DNA of 64,000 bases from Gottfriedia acidiceleris (GCF_004138285.1 NZ_SCFN01000005.1:186001-250000), one strand, 5' to 3'. Positions 1 to 9,399 are shown, counted from the first letter of the stretch. Made by a program: numbers and translations. Notes: generated by a model from the sequence alone, not told the origin.

Positions 1-1072
1 AAATATGGTTGCAATGCCACTTCCAAGTGGGAAGGTAAAAAAATTGCGAGCGTCTTATTATTTAATGGGTGCAATGTTAGGTAGATTTAAGCAAGCGGTT
101 ATAGGCTTACCAGGGGGATGTTATCTTGGACCAAGACCTATTGATCAACATATAAAAGGTTTTGAAGCATTAGGTGCAAAAGTAACGAATGAGCAAGGTG
201 CAATCTATTTAAGGGCAGAAGAACTAAAAGGTGCACGTATATACTTAGATGTAGTTAGTGTTGGTGCAACGATTAATATCATGTTAGCAGCGGTTTTAGC
301 AAATGGTAGAACTGTTATTGAAAACGCTGCAAAAGAGCCTGAGATTGTCGATGTAGCTACTTTATTAACAAGTATGGGTGCTAAAATTAAAGGTGCTGGT
401 ACTGATGTAATTCGAATTGATGGAGTAGAATCACTATCTGGCTGCACACATACAATTATCCCTGATCGCATTGAGGCAGGAACTTATGCAATATTAGCTG
501 CTGCAACTGTGCAAGAAGGGGACAAGGTTATTGTTGATAATGTTATTCCTCACCATTTGGAATCGCTTATAGCGAAAATGAGAGAAATGAATATAGATAT
601 TGATACGAATGACGATCAAATAATCGTTTCAGGATCAAATAAAGAACTAAAATCAGTAGATATCAAAACTTTAGTTTATCCAGGGTTCCCGACTGACCTA
701 CAGCAGCCGTTTTCTGTGCTGTTAACGAAGGCAAATGGGACAGCCGTTATAACTGATACAATTTATGGTGCAAGATTTAAGCATATTGATGAGCTTAGAA
801 GAATGAGTGCAACGATTAAAGTCGAAGGTAGTACGGCTATTATTTCCGGTCCTTCACAGTTACAAGGCGGTCGTGTAAAAGCTAGTGATTTACGTGCTGG
901 AGCAGCGTTAGTTATAGCAGGCTTAATTGCAGAAGGTAAAACAGAACTAACTGGGTTAGAGCATGTTGACAGAGGATATGAGGATTTAGTTGAAAAGCTT
1001 TTAGGATTAGGAGCTAATGTATGGCGTGTTCAACTAACCAAGCAAGAAGTTGAACAATTCAAAAATGCGTAA
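1..1072 (+). CDS. murA2: UDP-N-acetylglucosamine 1-carboxyvinyltransferase, second paralogue (5' end outside window)
   Basis: Transfers enolpyruvate from PEP to UDP-GlcNAc, the first committed step of peptidoglycan synthesis, in the cytosol. The visible 355-plus residues match the family from roughly residue 75 to the C-terminus; the frame stays open to the left edge, so the first ~75 codons lie outside. The active-site loop reads [13 protein letters not shown] with the catalytic (fosfomycin-sensitive) Cys, followed by [10 protein letters not shown] and [10 protein letters not shown] family motifs. Its place before glpX and rho is that of B. subtilis murAB/murZ. A second full copy, murA1, lies at 47838-49142. 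Identification is firm; paralogue naming rests on synteny. Confidence 0.95.
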   Translation, partial: NMVAMPLPSGKVKKLRASYYLMGAMLGRFKQAVIGLPGGCYLGPRPIDQHIKGFEALGAKVTNEQGAIYLRAEELKGARIYLDVVSVGATINIMLAAVLANGRTVIENAAKEPEIVDVATLLTSMGAKIKGAGTDVIRIDGVESLSGCTHTIIPDRIEAGTYAILAAATVQEGDKVIVDNVIPHHLESLIAKMREMNIDIDTNDDQIIVSGSNKELKSVDIKTLVYPGFPTDLQQPFSVLLTKANGTAVITDTIYGARFKHIDELRRMSATIKVEGSTAIISGPSQLQGGRVKASDLRAGAALVIAGLIAEGKTELTGLEHVDRGYEDLVEKLLGLGANVWRVQLTKQEVEQFKNA

Positions 1073-1142
1073 GATTGGGTGTTTACATACTCATAACATA
1101 ATTTTTAGATAGTTTTCATTTACATCAAAGGGGGAGTTTTGA

Positions 1143-2108
1143 ATGGAAAGAAGTTTATCAATGGAGTTAGTACGTGTTACTGAGGCAGCAGCACTAGCAT
1201 CTGCAAAATGGATGGGGTTAGGTAAAAAGGATGAAGCGGATGATGCTGCTACAACAGCAATGCGTGATGTATTTGATACGATTCCTATGAAGGGAACAGT
1301 TGTAATCGGGGAAGGCGAAATGGACGAGGCTCCAATGCTTTATATCGGTGAGAAACTTGGTAATGGATATGGTCCAAGAGTGGACGTAGCAGTTGATCCA
1401 CTTGAAGGTACAAATATCGTTGCTTCTGGTGGGTGGAATGCTTTAGCAGTTATTGCAATTGCTGACCATGGCAATTTATTACATGCTCCTGATATGTACA
1501 TGGAGAAACTTGCAGTAGGACCTGAAGCGGTAGGTAAAGTTGATATCAATGCATCTGTTCTTGAAAACTTAACAGCTGTAGCAGAAGCAAAAGGAAAAAA
1601 TATTAATGAAGTCGTTGCAACAGTATTAAATAGAGAACGCCATGCGAAGTTAATTGAAGAAATTCGCTCAGCAGGCGCTCGAATTAAATTAATTAACGAT
1701 GGTGATGTAGCGGGTGCAATTAACACAGCTTTTGATCACACAGGTGTTGATATTTTATTTGGAAGCGGTGGAGCGCCAGAAGGAGTTATCGCTGCAGTTG
1801 CTTTAAAATGCTTAGGTGGAGAACTTCAAGGAAAGTTATTACCTCAAAATGAAGAAGAGATCGAACGTTGCAAACGCATGGGTATAGAAGATCCAAACCG
1901 TATATTATATATGGACGATTTAGTTAAAGGTGACGACGCAATTTTTGCTGCTACTGGTGTAACTGATGGGGAATTACTAAAAGGTGTACAATACAAAGGG
2001 AATGTAGGTTCTACGCAATCGTTAGTTATGCGTGCTAAATCAGGAACTGTTCGTTTTGTAGATGGACGTCACAGCCTAAACAAAAAACCAAACTTAGTTA
2101 TTAAATAA
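1143..2108 (+). CDS. glpX: Class II fructose-1,6-bisphosphatase
   Basis: Hydrolyses fructose 1,6-bisphosphate to fructose 6-phosphate in gluconeogenesis; metal-dependent cytosolic enzyme. The 321-residue length is normal for GlpX. Metal and substrate motifs are visible: [10 protein letters not shown] at about 56-65 and VDPLEGTN at 84-91, then GSGGAPEG near 203. The ATG is preceded by a strong ribosome site, AAAGGGGGAG. It follows murA2 by 70 bp with no obvious terminator, so the two may be co-transcribed, as in other Bacillus. A hairpin follows at 2204-2242. Confidence 0.96.
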   Translation: MERSLSMELVRVTEAAALASAKWMGLGKKDEADDAATTAMRDVFDTIPMKGTVVIGEGEMDEAPMLYIGEKLGNGYGPRVDVAVDPLEGTNIVASGGWNALAVIAIADHGNLLHAPDMYMEKLAVGPEAVGKVDINASVLENLTAVAEAKGKNINEVVATVLNRERHAKLIEEIRSAGARIKLINDGDVAGAINTAFDHTGVDILFGSGGAPEGVIAAVALKCLGGELQGKLLPQNEEEIERCKRMGIEDPNRILYMDDLVKGDDAIFAATGVTDGELLKGVQYKGNVGSTQSLVMRAKSGTVRFVDGRHSLNKKPNLVIK

Positions 2109-2203
2109 TCAAATCGATTAATAGTTTGGTTTTGATGAGAGTTAATAATGAATCAAAATTCTTTGTTAACGAAATCTGAATCTATATATTAATTTAGTAG
2201 AAT

Positions 2204-2242
2204 AATGACTCTTTCCTTTATTTACCAAGGGGAAGAGTCATT
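2204..2242 (+). terminator. Hairpin downstream of glpX
   Basis: AATGACTCTT pairs with AAGAGTCATT around a short loop. The following tract (AAATAGTTT) is a weak U-run, so termination is plausible but not certain. Confidence 0.5.
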
Positions 2243-2264
2243 AAATAGTTTAGTCGAAAAATAG

Positions 2265-2294
2265 TTGGCATAAAAAACTCTTTCGAATTATAAT
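2265..2294 (+). promoter_or_regulatory. Sigma-A promoter for rho
   Basis: TTGGCA (2265-2270) and a perfect TATAAT (2289-2294) are 18 nt apart. Transcription would start near 2301 and leave a leader of about 160 nt before rho. The 2109-2463 gap otherwise holds only the glpX hairpin and no open frame. Long rho leaders are known sites of rho autoregulation in other bacteria; that use here is inference. Confidence 0.75.
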
Positions 2295-2463
2295 CTCAAT
2301 AGATAGTAAACCTATTAATTCTAATTACTTAGAATATTTTTAGGGGAAAAGGTTACACTAAAGAGTAATACTTTATGTAAGTTTCCTTCAAAAAACCTTC
2401 TAAATAACCTTCCGAATTAAGAAAACCCTAATTTGAACGAATAAAAGTAAAGAGTGGTGTTAT

Positions 2464-3738
2464 ATGAGTTTAACAATCTCTGCATTAGAAAACATGAAAT
2501 TAAAAGATTTGTATGAACACGCGAAGGTAATGAAAATTTCGTATTACAGCAAATTAACGAAAAAAGAACTTATTTTTGCAATCCTTAAAGCGCAAGCGGA
2601 AAAAGACGGATTAATGTTCATGGAAGGTGTACTAGAAATTATCCCTTCAGAAGGATATGGATTCTTACGTCCAATTAATTATTCACCTAGTTCAGAAGAT
2701 ATTTATATTTCTGCATCTCAAATTCGTCGTTTTGATATGCGAAATGGTGATAAGGTTTCTGGAAAAGTACGTCCACCGAAGGAAAATGAAAGATACTTTG
2801 GTCTACTTCAAGTAGAAGCAGTCAATGGAGATAATCCTGAGAATGCTAAAGAACGAGTTCACTTCCCGGGATTAACTGCATTATATCCAAATAGACAAAT
2901 GAAGCTTGAAACATCTCCTGCTAAGTTTTCAACAAGAATTATTGATATGATCGCCCCAGTAGGATTTGGTCAACGTGGTTTAATTGTTGCCCCTCCAAAA
3001 GCCGGTAAGACAGAGTTATTAAAAGAAATTGCAAATAGCATCACAACAAATCACCCAGAAGCTGAACTAATTGTATTGCTAATTGATGAGCGACCAGAAG
3101 AGGTAACGGACATTGAACGCTCTGTAAAAGGAGATGTTGTAAGTTCGACTTTCGACGAAACTCCTGATAGTCATATAAAGGTTTCTGAATTAGTATTAGA
3201 GCGCGCTATGAGACTTGTTGAGCACAAGAAAGATGTAATTATTTTAATGGACAGTATTACTAGGCTTGCTCGTGCGTATAATTTAGTTATTCCACCAAGT
3301 GGTCGTACGTTATCAGGTGGTATTGATCCTGCTGCATTCCATAGACCAAAACGATTTTTCGGTGCTGCACGTAATATCGAAGAAGGTGGAAGTTTAACGA
3401 TTTTAGCAACAGCTCTAATCGACACTGGCTCACGTATGGATGATGTTATTTATGAGGAATTCAAAGGTACTGGTAATATGGAGCTTCACTTAGATCGTTC
3501 ATTAGCTGAACGTCGTATCTTCCCAGCAATTGACATTCGTCGTTCTGGAACACGTAAAGAAGATCTATTAATACCAAAAGATCATCTGGACAAGCTATGG
3601 TTAATGAGAAAAACAATGTCAGATATTCCAGACTTTGTTGAACGTTATTTCAGAATGCTTCGTCAAACGAAAACAAATGAAGATTTCTTCAATACGATGA
3701 CTGAAGAAAGTAGAAAAACGCCAGTCTCTAATAAATAG
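2464..3738 (+). CDS. rho: Transcription termination factor Rho
   Basis: Hexameric RNA-dependent ATPase/translocase that ends transcription of untranslated RNA. Residues 1-45 form the Rho N-terminal helical domain, about 50-120 the cold-shock-like primary RNA-binding domain (EGYGFLRP), and the rest the RecA-type motor with Walker A PPKAGKT near 177-184 and Walker B VLLIDERPEEVTD near 205-217. The length of 424 is close to B. subtilis Rho. Start ATG at 2464 follows AGAGTGGTG. Preceded by its own promoter and followed by rpmE, the conserved order. Confidence 0.98.
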   Translation: MSLTISALENMKLKDLYEHAKVMKISYYSKLTKKELIFAILKAQAEKDGLMFMEGVLEIIPSEGYGFLRPINYSPSSEDIYISASQIRRFDMRNGDKVSGKVRPPKENERYFGLLQVEAVNGDNPENAKERVHFPGLTALYPNRQMKLETSPAKFSTRIIDMIAPVGFGQRGLIVAPPKAGKTELLKEIANSITTNHPEAELIVLLIDERPEEVTDIERSVKGDVVSSTFDETPDSHIKVSELVLERAMRLVEHKKDVIILMDSITRLARAYNLVIPPSGRTLSGGIDPAAFHRPKRFFGAARNIEEGGSLTILATALIDTGSRMDDVIYEEFKGTGNMELHLDRSLAERRIFPAIDIRRSGTRKEDLLIPKDHLDKLWLMRKTMSDIPDFVERYFRMLRQTKTNEDFFNTMTEESRKTPVSNK

Positions 3739-3775
3739 TTGGAAGATATAAGCAATCTGAAAGAGAAATAGTGGG

Positions 3776-3804
3776 TTGCATTCTCCCGGGTTAGTTGCTA
3801 TAAT
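3776..3804 (+). promoter_or_regulatory. Sigma-A promoter for rpmE (extended -10)
   Basis: TTGCAT (3776-3781), 17 nt spacer, TATAAT (3799-3804) with an upstream TG (TGCTATAAT). A leader of about 85 nt reaches the L31 start. Confidence 0.75.
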
Positions 3805-3897
3805 TTCATTTGTATGTGAAATGTAAATTATGTGGTATACACATGGTTTCTTATAACTCTGATTTCAAGGATTTCAGGGCGGAAGGAGATGAAAAAC

Positions 3898-4143
3898 ATG
3901 AAAGCGAATATTCATCCTAATTACAAGAAAGTAGTGTTTATGGATATTAACACTGGTTTCAAATTTTTAAGCGGATCAACAAAATATTCTAACGAAACAA
4001 TCGAATGGGAAGATGGCGAAACTTACCCTCTAATCAAAGTTGAGGTTTCTTCTGATTCTCACCCATTCTACACTGGACGTCAGAAATTTGCTAACGCTGC
4101 AGGACGTGTTGAACGTTTCAACAAAAAATACGGCCTTAAGTAA
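3898..4143 (+). CDS. rpmE2: Ribosomal protein bL31, type B (zinc-independent)
   Basis: Large-subunit ribosomal protein of 81 residues. It lacks the CxxC...CxxC zinc site of type A L31 and has the long central [20 protein letters not shown] insertion and [10 protein letters not shown] motif of type B (RpmE2/YtiA). ATG 3898 is chosen because GGAAGGAG sits 9 nt upstream; an in-frame ATG at 3889 touches that site. It occupies the position after rho where B. subtilis keeps the zinc-binding form. In B. subtilis the type B copy replaces type A under zinc starvation; here no Zur-box was recognised, so it may be the housekeeping form. Confidence 0.95.
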   Translation: MKANIHPNYKKVVFMDINTGFKFLSGSTKYSNETIEWEDGETYPLIKVEVSSDSHPFYTGRQKFANAAGRVERFNKKYGLK

Positions 4144-4151
4144 TATTGATG

Positions 4152-4190
4152 AAAAGCAGGCGAGTTATTGCTACTTTGCCTGCTTTTTTT
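4152..4190 (+). terminator. Terminator after rpmE2
   Basis: AAAAGCAGGC pairs with GCCTGCTTTT, followed by a run of T residues. Confidence 0.9.
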
Positions 4191-4350
4191 ACGCATTTAT
4201 AGTCAAATAACATATAAGTATAATTCCATTTAGTGAATTTTTAATATAAATAATTAAGATACTTACACGAATTATAAATACTGATGAATTAACCGTCGTT
4301 TAAAATAAATAAAATAGTCTTTGTACTGATCTAGAAAGGTGAGACACATA

Positions 4351-4965
4351 ATGTTCTTTATGATGAAAAAAAATGGTTGGATTGAAATGATTTGCGGAAG
4401 TATGTTTTCTGGAAAGTCAGAGGAACTAATTCGCCGCGTTCGTCGTACGCAGTTTGCTAAGCAAAGCTGTGTTACATTCAAGCCATCAATTGATAATCGA
4501 TACAGTGAAGTAGAAGTGGTGTCTCACACAGGTATGAAAGTACCAGCTTATGCAGTAACACACTCATCACATATACTTAAATACGTTACAGAAGAAGTTG
4601 AAGTAGTTGCAATTGACGAGATTCAATTCTTTGACGATGAAATAGTTATGGTAGTTCAACATCTTGCAAACTCTGGAAAACGTGTGATTTGCGCAGGTTT
4701 AGACCAGGATTTTAGAGGATTACCATTTGGTAAAGTACCTGAAATATTATCAATTGCAGAACATGTAACGAAATTAAACGCAGTTTGTGCTTCATGCGGA
4801 TCACCTGCAAGTAGAACTCAAAGATTAATAAATGGTGAACCAGCTTTATTTGAAGACCCTATTATTTTAGTAGGTGCATCTGAATCATACGAACCAAGAT
4901 GTCGTCATTGTCACGAAGTACCAACGAAAACAATTCAACCAGCGCTTCAAAGTCAGAACGATTAA
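4351..4965 (+). CDS. tdk: Thymidine kinase (type II)
   Basis: Phosphorylates thymidine to dTMP in pyrimidine salvage. The 204-residue protein has the P-loop GSMFSGKS at about 16-23, the DEIQFFDD Walker B-like segment, and two zinc-binding pairs, CASC and CRHC, of the lasso region. ATG 4351 is preferred over the upstream in-frame GTG at 4339 because AAAGGTGAG ends 7 nt before it. Neighbours rpmE2 and prfA are the usual Bacillus ones. Confidence 0.96.
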   Translation: MFFMMKKNGWIEMICGSMFSGKSEELIRRVRRTQFAKQSCVTFKPSIDNRYSEVEVVSHTGMKVPAYAVTHSSHILKYVTEEVEVVAIDEIQFFDDEIVMVVQHLANSGKRVICAGLDQDFRGLPFGKVPEILSIAEHVTKLNAVCASCGSPASRTQRLINGEPALFEDPIILVGASESYEPRCRHCHEVPTKTIQPALQSQND

Positions 4966-5018
4966 TTTTACAGTAGGTTGAAAATTAGCTATTAAGACCA
5001 TATACTAAGAAATGTGGA

Positions 5019-5066
5019 GAAAGCTCGCCCAGCTCTGAATGGAATATTTTCGAAGAGCTAGCTTTC
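5019..5066. other. Interrupted perfect inverted repeat between tdk and prfA
   Basis: GAAAGCT then AGCTCT on the left arm match AGAGCT and AGCTTTC on the right arm. The right arm is continuous (5054-5066); the left arm has a 5-nt bulge CGCCC. No U-tract follows, so it is not a standard terminator. A perfect DnaA box (TGTGGATAA) lies at 5086-5094. Confidence 0.5.
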
Positions 5067-5134
5067 GGAACTGAACAATAATAATTGTGGATAAAGTGTT
5101 ATAGGCGCTTTTACCTTAGAATTTAGAATTAAAG

Positions 5135-5157
5135 AAGCGATTTAGAATCGCTTTTTT
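5135..5157 (+). terminator. Terminator upstream of prfA
   Basis: AAGCGATT-TAG-AATCGCTT followed by TTTTT. It ends transcription from tdk or acts as an attenuator in the prfA leader. Confidence 0.8.
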
Positions 5158-5206
5158 CGATATATATTTAGAAATTATTTAAGACGAAAATGTCGAGGTG
5201 AAAATT

Positions 5207-6274
5207 ATGTTTGATCGATTACAAGCTGTAGAGGATCGCTATGATAGATTAAACGATTTACTTAGTGACCCGGAAATTATAAACGATTCAAAAAAGTTAC
5301 GTGAATACTCAAAAGAACAATCAGACATACAAGAAACAGTTGATGTGTACCGTCAATACAAATCAGTTAAAGAGCAAATTAAAGATGCAAAAGCTATGCT
5401 TGAAGAGAAGCTTGATGCTGATATGCGTGAAATGGTCAAAGAAGAATTAAATGATTTGGAAAACGAATCAAAGGATTTAGAAGAACGTTTAAAAATCCTT
5501 TTAATTCCGAAAGATCCTAACGATGATAAAAACGTTATCGTTGAGATTCGTGGTGCTGCAGGAGGAGACGAGGCTGCATTATTTGCTGCTACTTTATACC
5601 GTATGTACAGCCGTTTTGCTGAGGTTAACGGATGGAAAACAGAAATCATTGAAGGTAACTATACAGAGCTAGGTGGCTTTAAAGAGGTTATCTTTATGAT
5701 AAATGGTAAAGGTGCATACTCAAAACTAAAATTTGAAAATGGTGCACACCGTGTTCAACGTGTTCCTGAAACGGAATCAGGTGGTCGAATTCATACTTCA
5801 ACTGCAACTGTAGCAGTTTTACCAGAAGCTGAAGAAGTTGAAATAGAGATTCATGAAAAAGATATTCGTGTAGATACATTTGCTTCAAGTGGTCCTGGTG
5901 GTCAATCAGTAAATACAACGATGTCTGCAGTGCGTTTAACTCATATTCCAACAAATACTGTTGTATCATGTCAGGATGAAAAATCACAAATTAAGAATAA
6001 AGAAAAAGCGATGAAGGTTCTTCGCGCTAGGGTTTATGATAAATTCCAAAGAGAAGTACAAGCAGAATACGATCAAAACCGTAAACAAGCTGTAGGTACA
6101 GGTGACCGTTCTGAACGTATCCGTACTTATAACTACCCACAAAACCGTGTAACTGACCACCGAATTGGATTAACGATTCAAAAGCTTGATCAAATCGTTG
6201 AAGGTAAAATCGACGAAATTATTAATGCGTTAATTATGGATGATCAAGCAAAACGAATGGAACAAAGTCAATAA
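5207..6274 (+). CDS. prfA: Peptide chain release factor 1
   Basis: Recognises UAA/UAG in the ribosomal A site and triggers peptide release. The 355 residues contain the RF1 codon-recognition tripeptide PET near 186-188 (PxT class) within [14 protein letters not shown] and the GGQ motif in [12 protein letters not shown] near 231-233. ATG 5207 follows GAGGTGA; an upstream in-frame GTG (5198) overlaps that ribosome site. Its stop overlaps the prmC start by one base (TAATG), so the factor and its modifying methyltransferase are translationally coupled. Confidence 0.97.
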   Translation: MFDRLQAVEDRYDRLNDLLSDPEIINDSKKLREYSKEQSDIQETVDVYRQYKSVKEQIKDAKAMLEEKLDADMREMVKEELNDLENESKDLEERLKILLIPKDPNDDKNVIVEIRGAAGGDEAALFAATLYRMYSRFAEVNGWKTEIIEGNYTELGGFKEVIFMINGKGAYSKLKFENGAHRVQRVPETESGGRIHTSTATVAVLPEAEEVEIEIHEKDIRVDTFASSGPGGQSVNTTMSAVRLTHIPTNTVVSCQDEKSQIKNKEKAMKVLRARVYDKFQREVQAEYDQNRKQAVGTGDRSERIRTYNYPQNRVTDHRIGLTIQKLDQIVEGKIDEIINALIMDDQAKRMEQSQ

Positions 6275-7134
6275 TGACAACAAAGATATATGAAGCCCTA
6301 AAATGGGCTTCTTCTTTTTTACAAGAACACGGTCGTGATGAAAATGTGGGTGAAATTGTATTAAAACATATTTTGGACTGCAATCGAACAGAATTATTGT
6401 TAAATATGAGAGAAGATTTAGAAGAGAATCATTGGATGCAGTTTCAAGAATTGGTTCATAAGCACATAGATGGCCAACCAATCCAATATTTAATAGGATA
6501 TGAATACTTTTATGGCCGAAAGTTCTTCGTTAATGAAGAAGTACTAATTCCAAGACCAGAAACAGAGGAGTTAGTGGAAGGTGTACTGCATCGTATTCAA
6601 AAGCATTGGAAGAATACAGATCAACTTGAACTAGTAGATGTAGGTACGGGTAGTGGGGCGATTGCAATCTCACTTGCGCTTGAAAATAAACAACTAACAG
6701 TTCATACAGTTGATATTGCAGCAGAATCTATTCAAGTTGCTAAACGAAATGCACGAGAGTTACGGGCAAATGTTCACTTTATACACAATGATTTACTGAA
6801 TTACTTTATTGAAGAAAACAAGAGAGTTGATATTGTTGTATCAAATCCGCCGTATATTCCGCATGAGGATTGGTTGGGTTTAGATGAAGTAGTTAAGGAT
6901 TACGAACCATACCGTGCTTTAGTAGGTGGTGAAGATGGTCTTGATTTTTATCGTCGTTTTGCAACTGACTTACCTAAAGTATTAAAAGAAAAATCACTGG
7001 TTGCATTTGAAGTAGGAGTCAATCAAGGTGAACAGGTTGCAGACATTTTAAGGAAAGTTTATCCGAATTCAAATGTTGAAGTTGTTTTCGATATTAATGG
7101 CAAAGACCGTATGGTTTATATGGTAAATGGCTAA
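6274..7134 (+). CDS. prmC: Release factor glutamine N5-methyltransferase
   Basis: Methylates the Gln of the GGQ motif in RF1 and RF2 using S-adenosylmethionine. SAM-binding VDVGTGSGAIAISLA lies at about 122-137 and the catalytic NPPY motif (SNPPYIPH) near 190. The length of 286 is typical. The start overlaps the prfA stop by one base. A strong terminator follows at once, closing the operon. Confidence 0.97.
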   Translation: MTTKIYEALKWASSFLQEHGRDENVGEIVLKHILDCNRTELLLNMREDLEENHWMQFQELVHKHIDGQPIQYLIGYEYFYGRKFFVNEEVLIPRPETEELVEGVLHRIQKHWKNTDQLELVDVGTGSGAIAISLALENKQLTVHTVDIAAESIQVAKRNARELRANVHFIHNDLLNYFIEENKRVDIVVSNPPYIPHEDWLGLDEVVKDYEPYRALVGGEDGLDFYRRFATDLPKVLKEKSLVAFEVGVNQGEQVADILRKVYPNSNVEVVFDINGKDRMVYMVNG

Positions 7135-7144
7135 TTTAAATAGT

Positions 7145-7198
7145 GAATCGTAATGATATTGACTAGAAAAAGTCTATGTATTACGATTCTTTTTTTTA
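7145..7198 (+). terminator. Terminator of prfA-prmC
   Basis: GAATCGTAAT pairs with ATTACGATTC, followed by eight T residues. Confidence 0.93.
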
Positions 7199-7271
7199 TG
7201 TTACAGTTGTAAAAGATGAGAAAAATTTCAATCAAGAAAAAACAAAAACAATACGAAAGAAGATAGTTAGA

Positions 7272-8177
7272 ATGAAAAAGTTTAAAGGTTGGATTGTATT
7301 TAATGGTCATATTACAGCTACAAAATTTACTGAACTTTTCGAATGGTTACAAGATACAGCAATCGCAAAAGGAATAGATGTTACTTTAGTTAAACATTAT
7401 GAACTAATCCCAGTAATCGAGAAGGGTCAAGCGATTTTAAAAGGGAAATTCACGAATGAGAAGCCTGATTTTGTAATTTTTTGGGACAAGGATGTTCATT
7501 TAGCAAGGCATTTAGAAAATATGGGACTAAAATTATATAATTCTGCGAGAACGATTGAAGTCTGTGATGATAAAGCTTTAACTTTTCAGGCATTATCGAA
7601 CTTCGATATACCTATGCCAAAAACAATTACGGCTCCGCTGTTGTTCCCTAATTGTGATTTAACAAACTATGATTTTTACGATGAAGTTGTACAGGAATTA
7701 GGCTTTCCTTTAATTATAAAAGAGTCATTCGGTTCATTCGGTAGACAAGTTTACTTAGTTGAGAATAGAGAAGATTTTTTAAAAAAAGTAGATGAACTAA
7801 AGCACAAACCTCATATTTATCAAGAGTTTATAGAATCAAGCAGAGGGACTGATATTCGCATCCAAGTAGTAGGTAAACAAGTTGTAACTGCAGTGTTAAG
7901 AAAATCAGAATCAGATTTTCGTGCAAATGTTACAAACGGTGGAAAAATGTATAAGTATGAGCCGACAGAAGAGCAAATCAATTTAGCACTTAAATGCTCT
8001 GAAATATTGGGAGCTGATTTTGCAGGGATTGACTTATTGTTTGGAGAAGATGGAAAAACATATATATGCGAAGTTAACTCAAACGCACATTTCAAAAATA
8101 TTTATCTATGTACAGACGTGGATACAACGAAATATATAATTGATTATATTATCGAGGACTTGGAGAAAACCGTATGA
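7272..8177 (+). CDS. RimK-type ATP-grasp ligase A of a tandem pair
   Basis: ATP-grasp proteins join a carboxylate to an amine through an acyl-phosphate. This 301-residue protein has the RimK/LysX-type order: variable N-terminal domain, ATP-binding IIKESFGSFGRQVYLV (about 170-185), QEFIESSRGTDIRI and AVLRKSESDFRAN, then metal ligands GIDLLF and CEVNSN. The open frame reaches back to 7176, but that overlaps the prmC terminator, so ATG 7272 (MKKFKGW) is chosen; its ribosome site is weak. The stop overlaps the start of the next gene by 4 bp (ATGA). Substrate unknown; annotations as glutamate ligase would rest on family only. Confidence 0.82.
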   Translation: MKKFKGWIVFNGHITATKFTELFEWLQDTAIAKGIDVTLVKHYELIPVIEKGQAILKGKFTNEKPDFVIFWDKDVHLARHLENMGLKLYNSARTIEVCDDKALTFQALSNFDIPMPKTITAPLLFPNCDLTNYDFYDEVVQELGFPLIIKESFGSFGRQVYLVENREDFLKKVDELKHKPHIYQEFIESSRGTDIRIQVVGKQVVTAVLRKSESDFRANVTNGGKMYKYEPTEEQINLALKCSEILGADFAGIDLLFGEDGKTYICEVNSNAHFKNIYLCTDVDTTKYIIDYIIEDLEKTV

Positions 8178-9031
8178 TTGGTTGGCTAATCTATTCCGAA
8201 TCAGATGCAGAAAGAAACAGAACGTATATCGACTGGTTAGTAAGCGGAGCCTTGGAAAATGGATTTGAGTTAAAGTTACTCTATACAGAAGATATTGTAA
8301 TAGGTATTCGAAAAGGTGTTAATATACTTTACTATCAAGGTAAAGAATTGAGTAAACCGGCCTTTGTAATCATGAGGACAATATCACAAATATTATCTTC
8401 CCACTTTGAAGAAATGGGAATCAGAACATTTAATAACCAGGCAATTTCAACAATGGCCAACCATAAGTTTCTAACACACCAGAAGCTTTCTAGTCTAGGT
8501 ATTCCAATGCTAGACACATTTTATTATAAAAAAAGTACAATTACAAAAGCCTTAGATACAGTCCATTTCCCTTGTGTGCTTAAAAATTGCACAGGAAGAG
8601 GCGGAAGTGAAGTATATTTTATAAATAATCAAGAAGAGTTACTGGAGATCGTACAGAACTCAAATTTCGATGAACTATTAATTCAAAACGTTGCAGAGCA
8701 ATTAGGTAAGGACCTAAGAGTTTTCATTATTGGTAAAGAAATTGTTGCAGCTGTTTTAAGATATTCAGAAAAAGACTTTCGAGCGAATTTTTCTCTAGGC
8801 GGAGGCGCAATGCTTTACGAACTTTCCGAAAATGAAAAAGAACTTATTCAAAAAATAATAGATCACTTTGACTTTGACTTCGTAGGAATTGACTTCATGT
8901 TCGATGCAAACAACCAACTGATCCTAAATGAAATTGAGGATGTAGTAGGAAGTAGAACATTATATACAGTATCAGACATAGATATTGTTTCGTTGTATAT
9001 GGATTATATTAAAAAGCAGATAAAGTGCTAA
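8174..9031 (+). CDS. RimK-type ATP-grasp ligase B of a tandem pair
   Basis: Diverged paralogue of the preceding gene, 285 residues, translationally coupled by a 4-bp overlap. Shared landmarks are KNCTGRGGSEVYFI (ATP-binding loop), QNVAEQLGKDLRVFIIG, AAVLRYSEKDFRANFSLGGG and GIDFMF. The C-terminal metal-ligand motif is NEIEDVVGS: where most ATP-grasp enzymes, and gene A, have E-x-N it has E-x-E. The pair may form a heteromer or add two residues in turn to one substrate; both ideas are inference. No peptide precursor gene was seen beside it. Confidence 0.8.
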   Translation: MIGWLIYSESDAERNRTYIDWLVSGALENGFELKLLYTEDIVIGIRKGVNILYYQGKELSKPAFVIMRTISQILSSHFEEMGIRTFNNQAISTMANHKFLTHQKLSSLGIPMLDTFYYKKSTITKALDTVHFPCVLKNCTGRGGSEVYFINNQEELLEIVQNSNFDELLIQNVAEQLGKDLRVFIIGKEIVAAVLRYSEKDFRANFSLGGGAMLYELSENEKELIQKIIDHFDFDFVGIDFMFDANNQLILNEIEDVVGSRTLYTVSDIDIVSLYMDYIKKQIKC

Positions 9032-9346
9032 AGAAAAAGAAATTGTAAGATATGTAGGAAATAAAGAAAGCTTTTTAAAGGCTTTTCCTGATTTTAACCA
9101 GTGTATTTCACACTTCCTTTTTTAATTGATAGCTAATAGAACAGTTAGGGTAAACCTTTTTATCTACGAGTAGATCCGAACATAAGATTCTCGACGTTTA
9201 TGGAGACGGGGACAGCTGATATCCTGTGGCAGGGAAGGCGACGAGGAGCTCAACATCTGCAAAACGAAAAACGGGCACCCTGAAATGGAAATCATCGTTT
9301 ACTTCCTAATTAAAAAAAGACTCTATTAAAAAAATAGAATACTAGT
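9032..9346. other. Gene-free region with a GC-rich folded segment upstream of spoIIR
   Basis: A weak hairpin (AAAGC...GCTTT, 9067-9086) follows the ATP-grasp pair. From about 9150 to 9300 the base composition jumps in GC relative to its surroundings. Within it, ATCTAC/GTAGAT and CTCGACG/CGACGAG can pair and ACAG/CTGT forms an inner hairpin. No coding frame, tRNA or riboswitch I know fits. A weakly similar segment may exist at 57420-57515. Confidence 0.4.
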
Positions 9347-9375
9347 GTTTAAGAAATAATCAAATTGTCTACACT
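9347..9375 (+). promoter_or_regulatory. Sigma-F promoter of spoIIR
   Basis: GTTTA (9347-9351), a 15-nt spacer, and GTCTACACT (9367-9375) fit the sigma-F pattern GYATA-N15-GGnnAnAnT with one mismatch in each box. spoIIR is a sigma-F gene in B. subtilis. Transcription would start near 9382. Confidence 0.72.
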
Positions 9376-9399
9376 GTTCCTAGAGGGATGGTGGAGAGA

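Noticed and set aside
9177-9190. LexA/SOS box CGAACATAAGATTC
   Set aside because: Two mismatches in the conserved arms, no nearby promoter or SOS gene.
9150-9300. c-di-GMP, c-di-AMP or ZTP riboswitch
   Set aside because: Fragments such as AGGGTAAACC or GGGCACC look suggestive but the conserved cores and order do not match any of these families.
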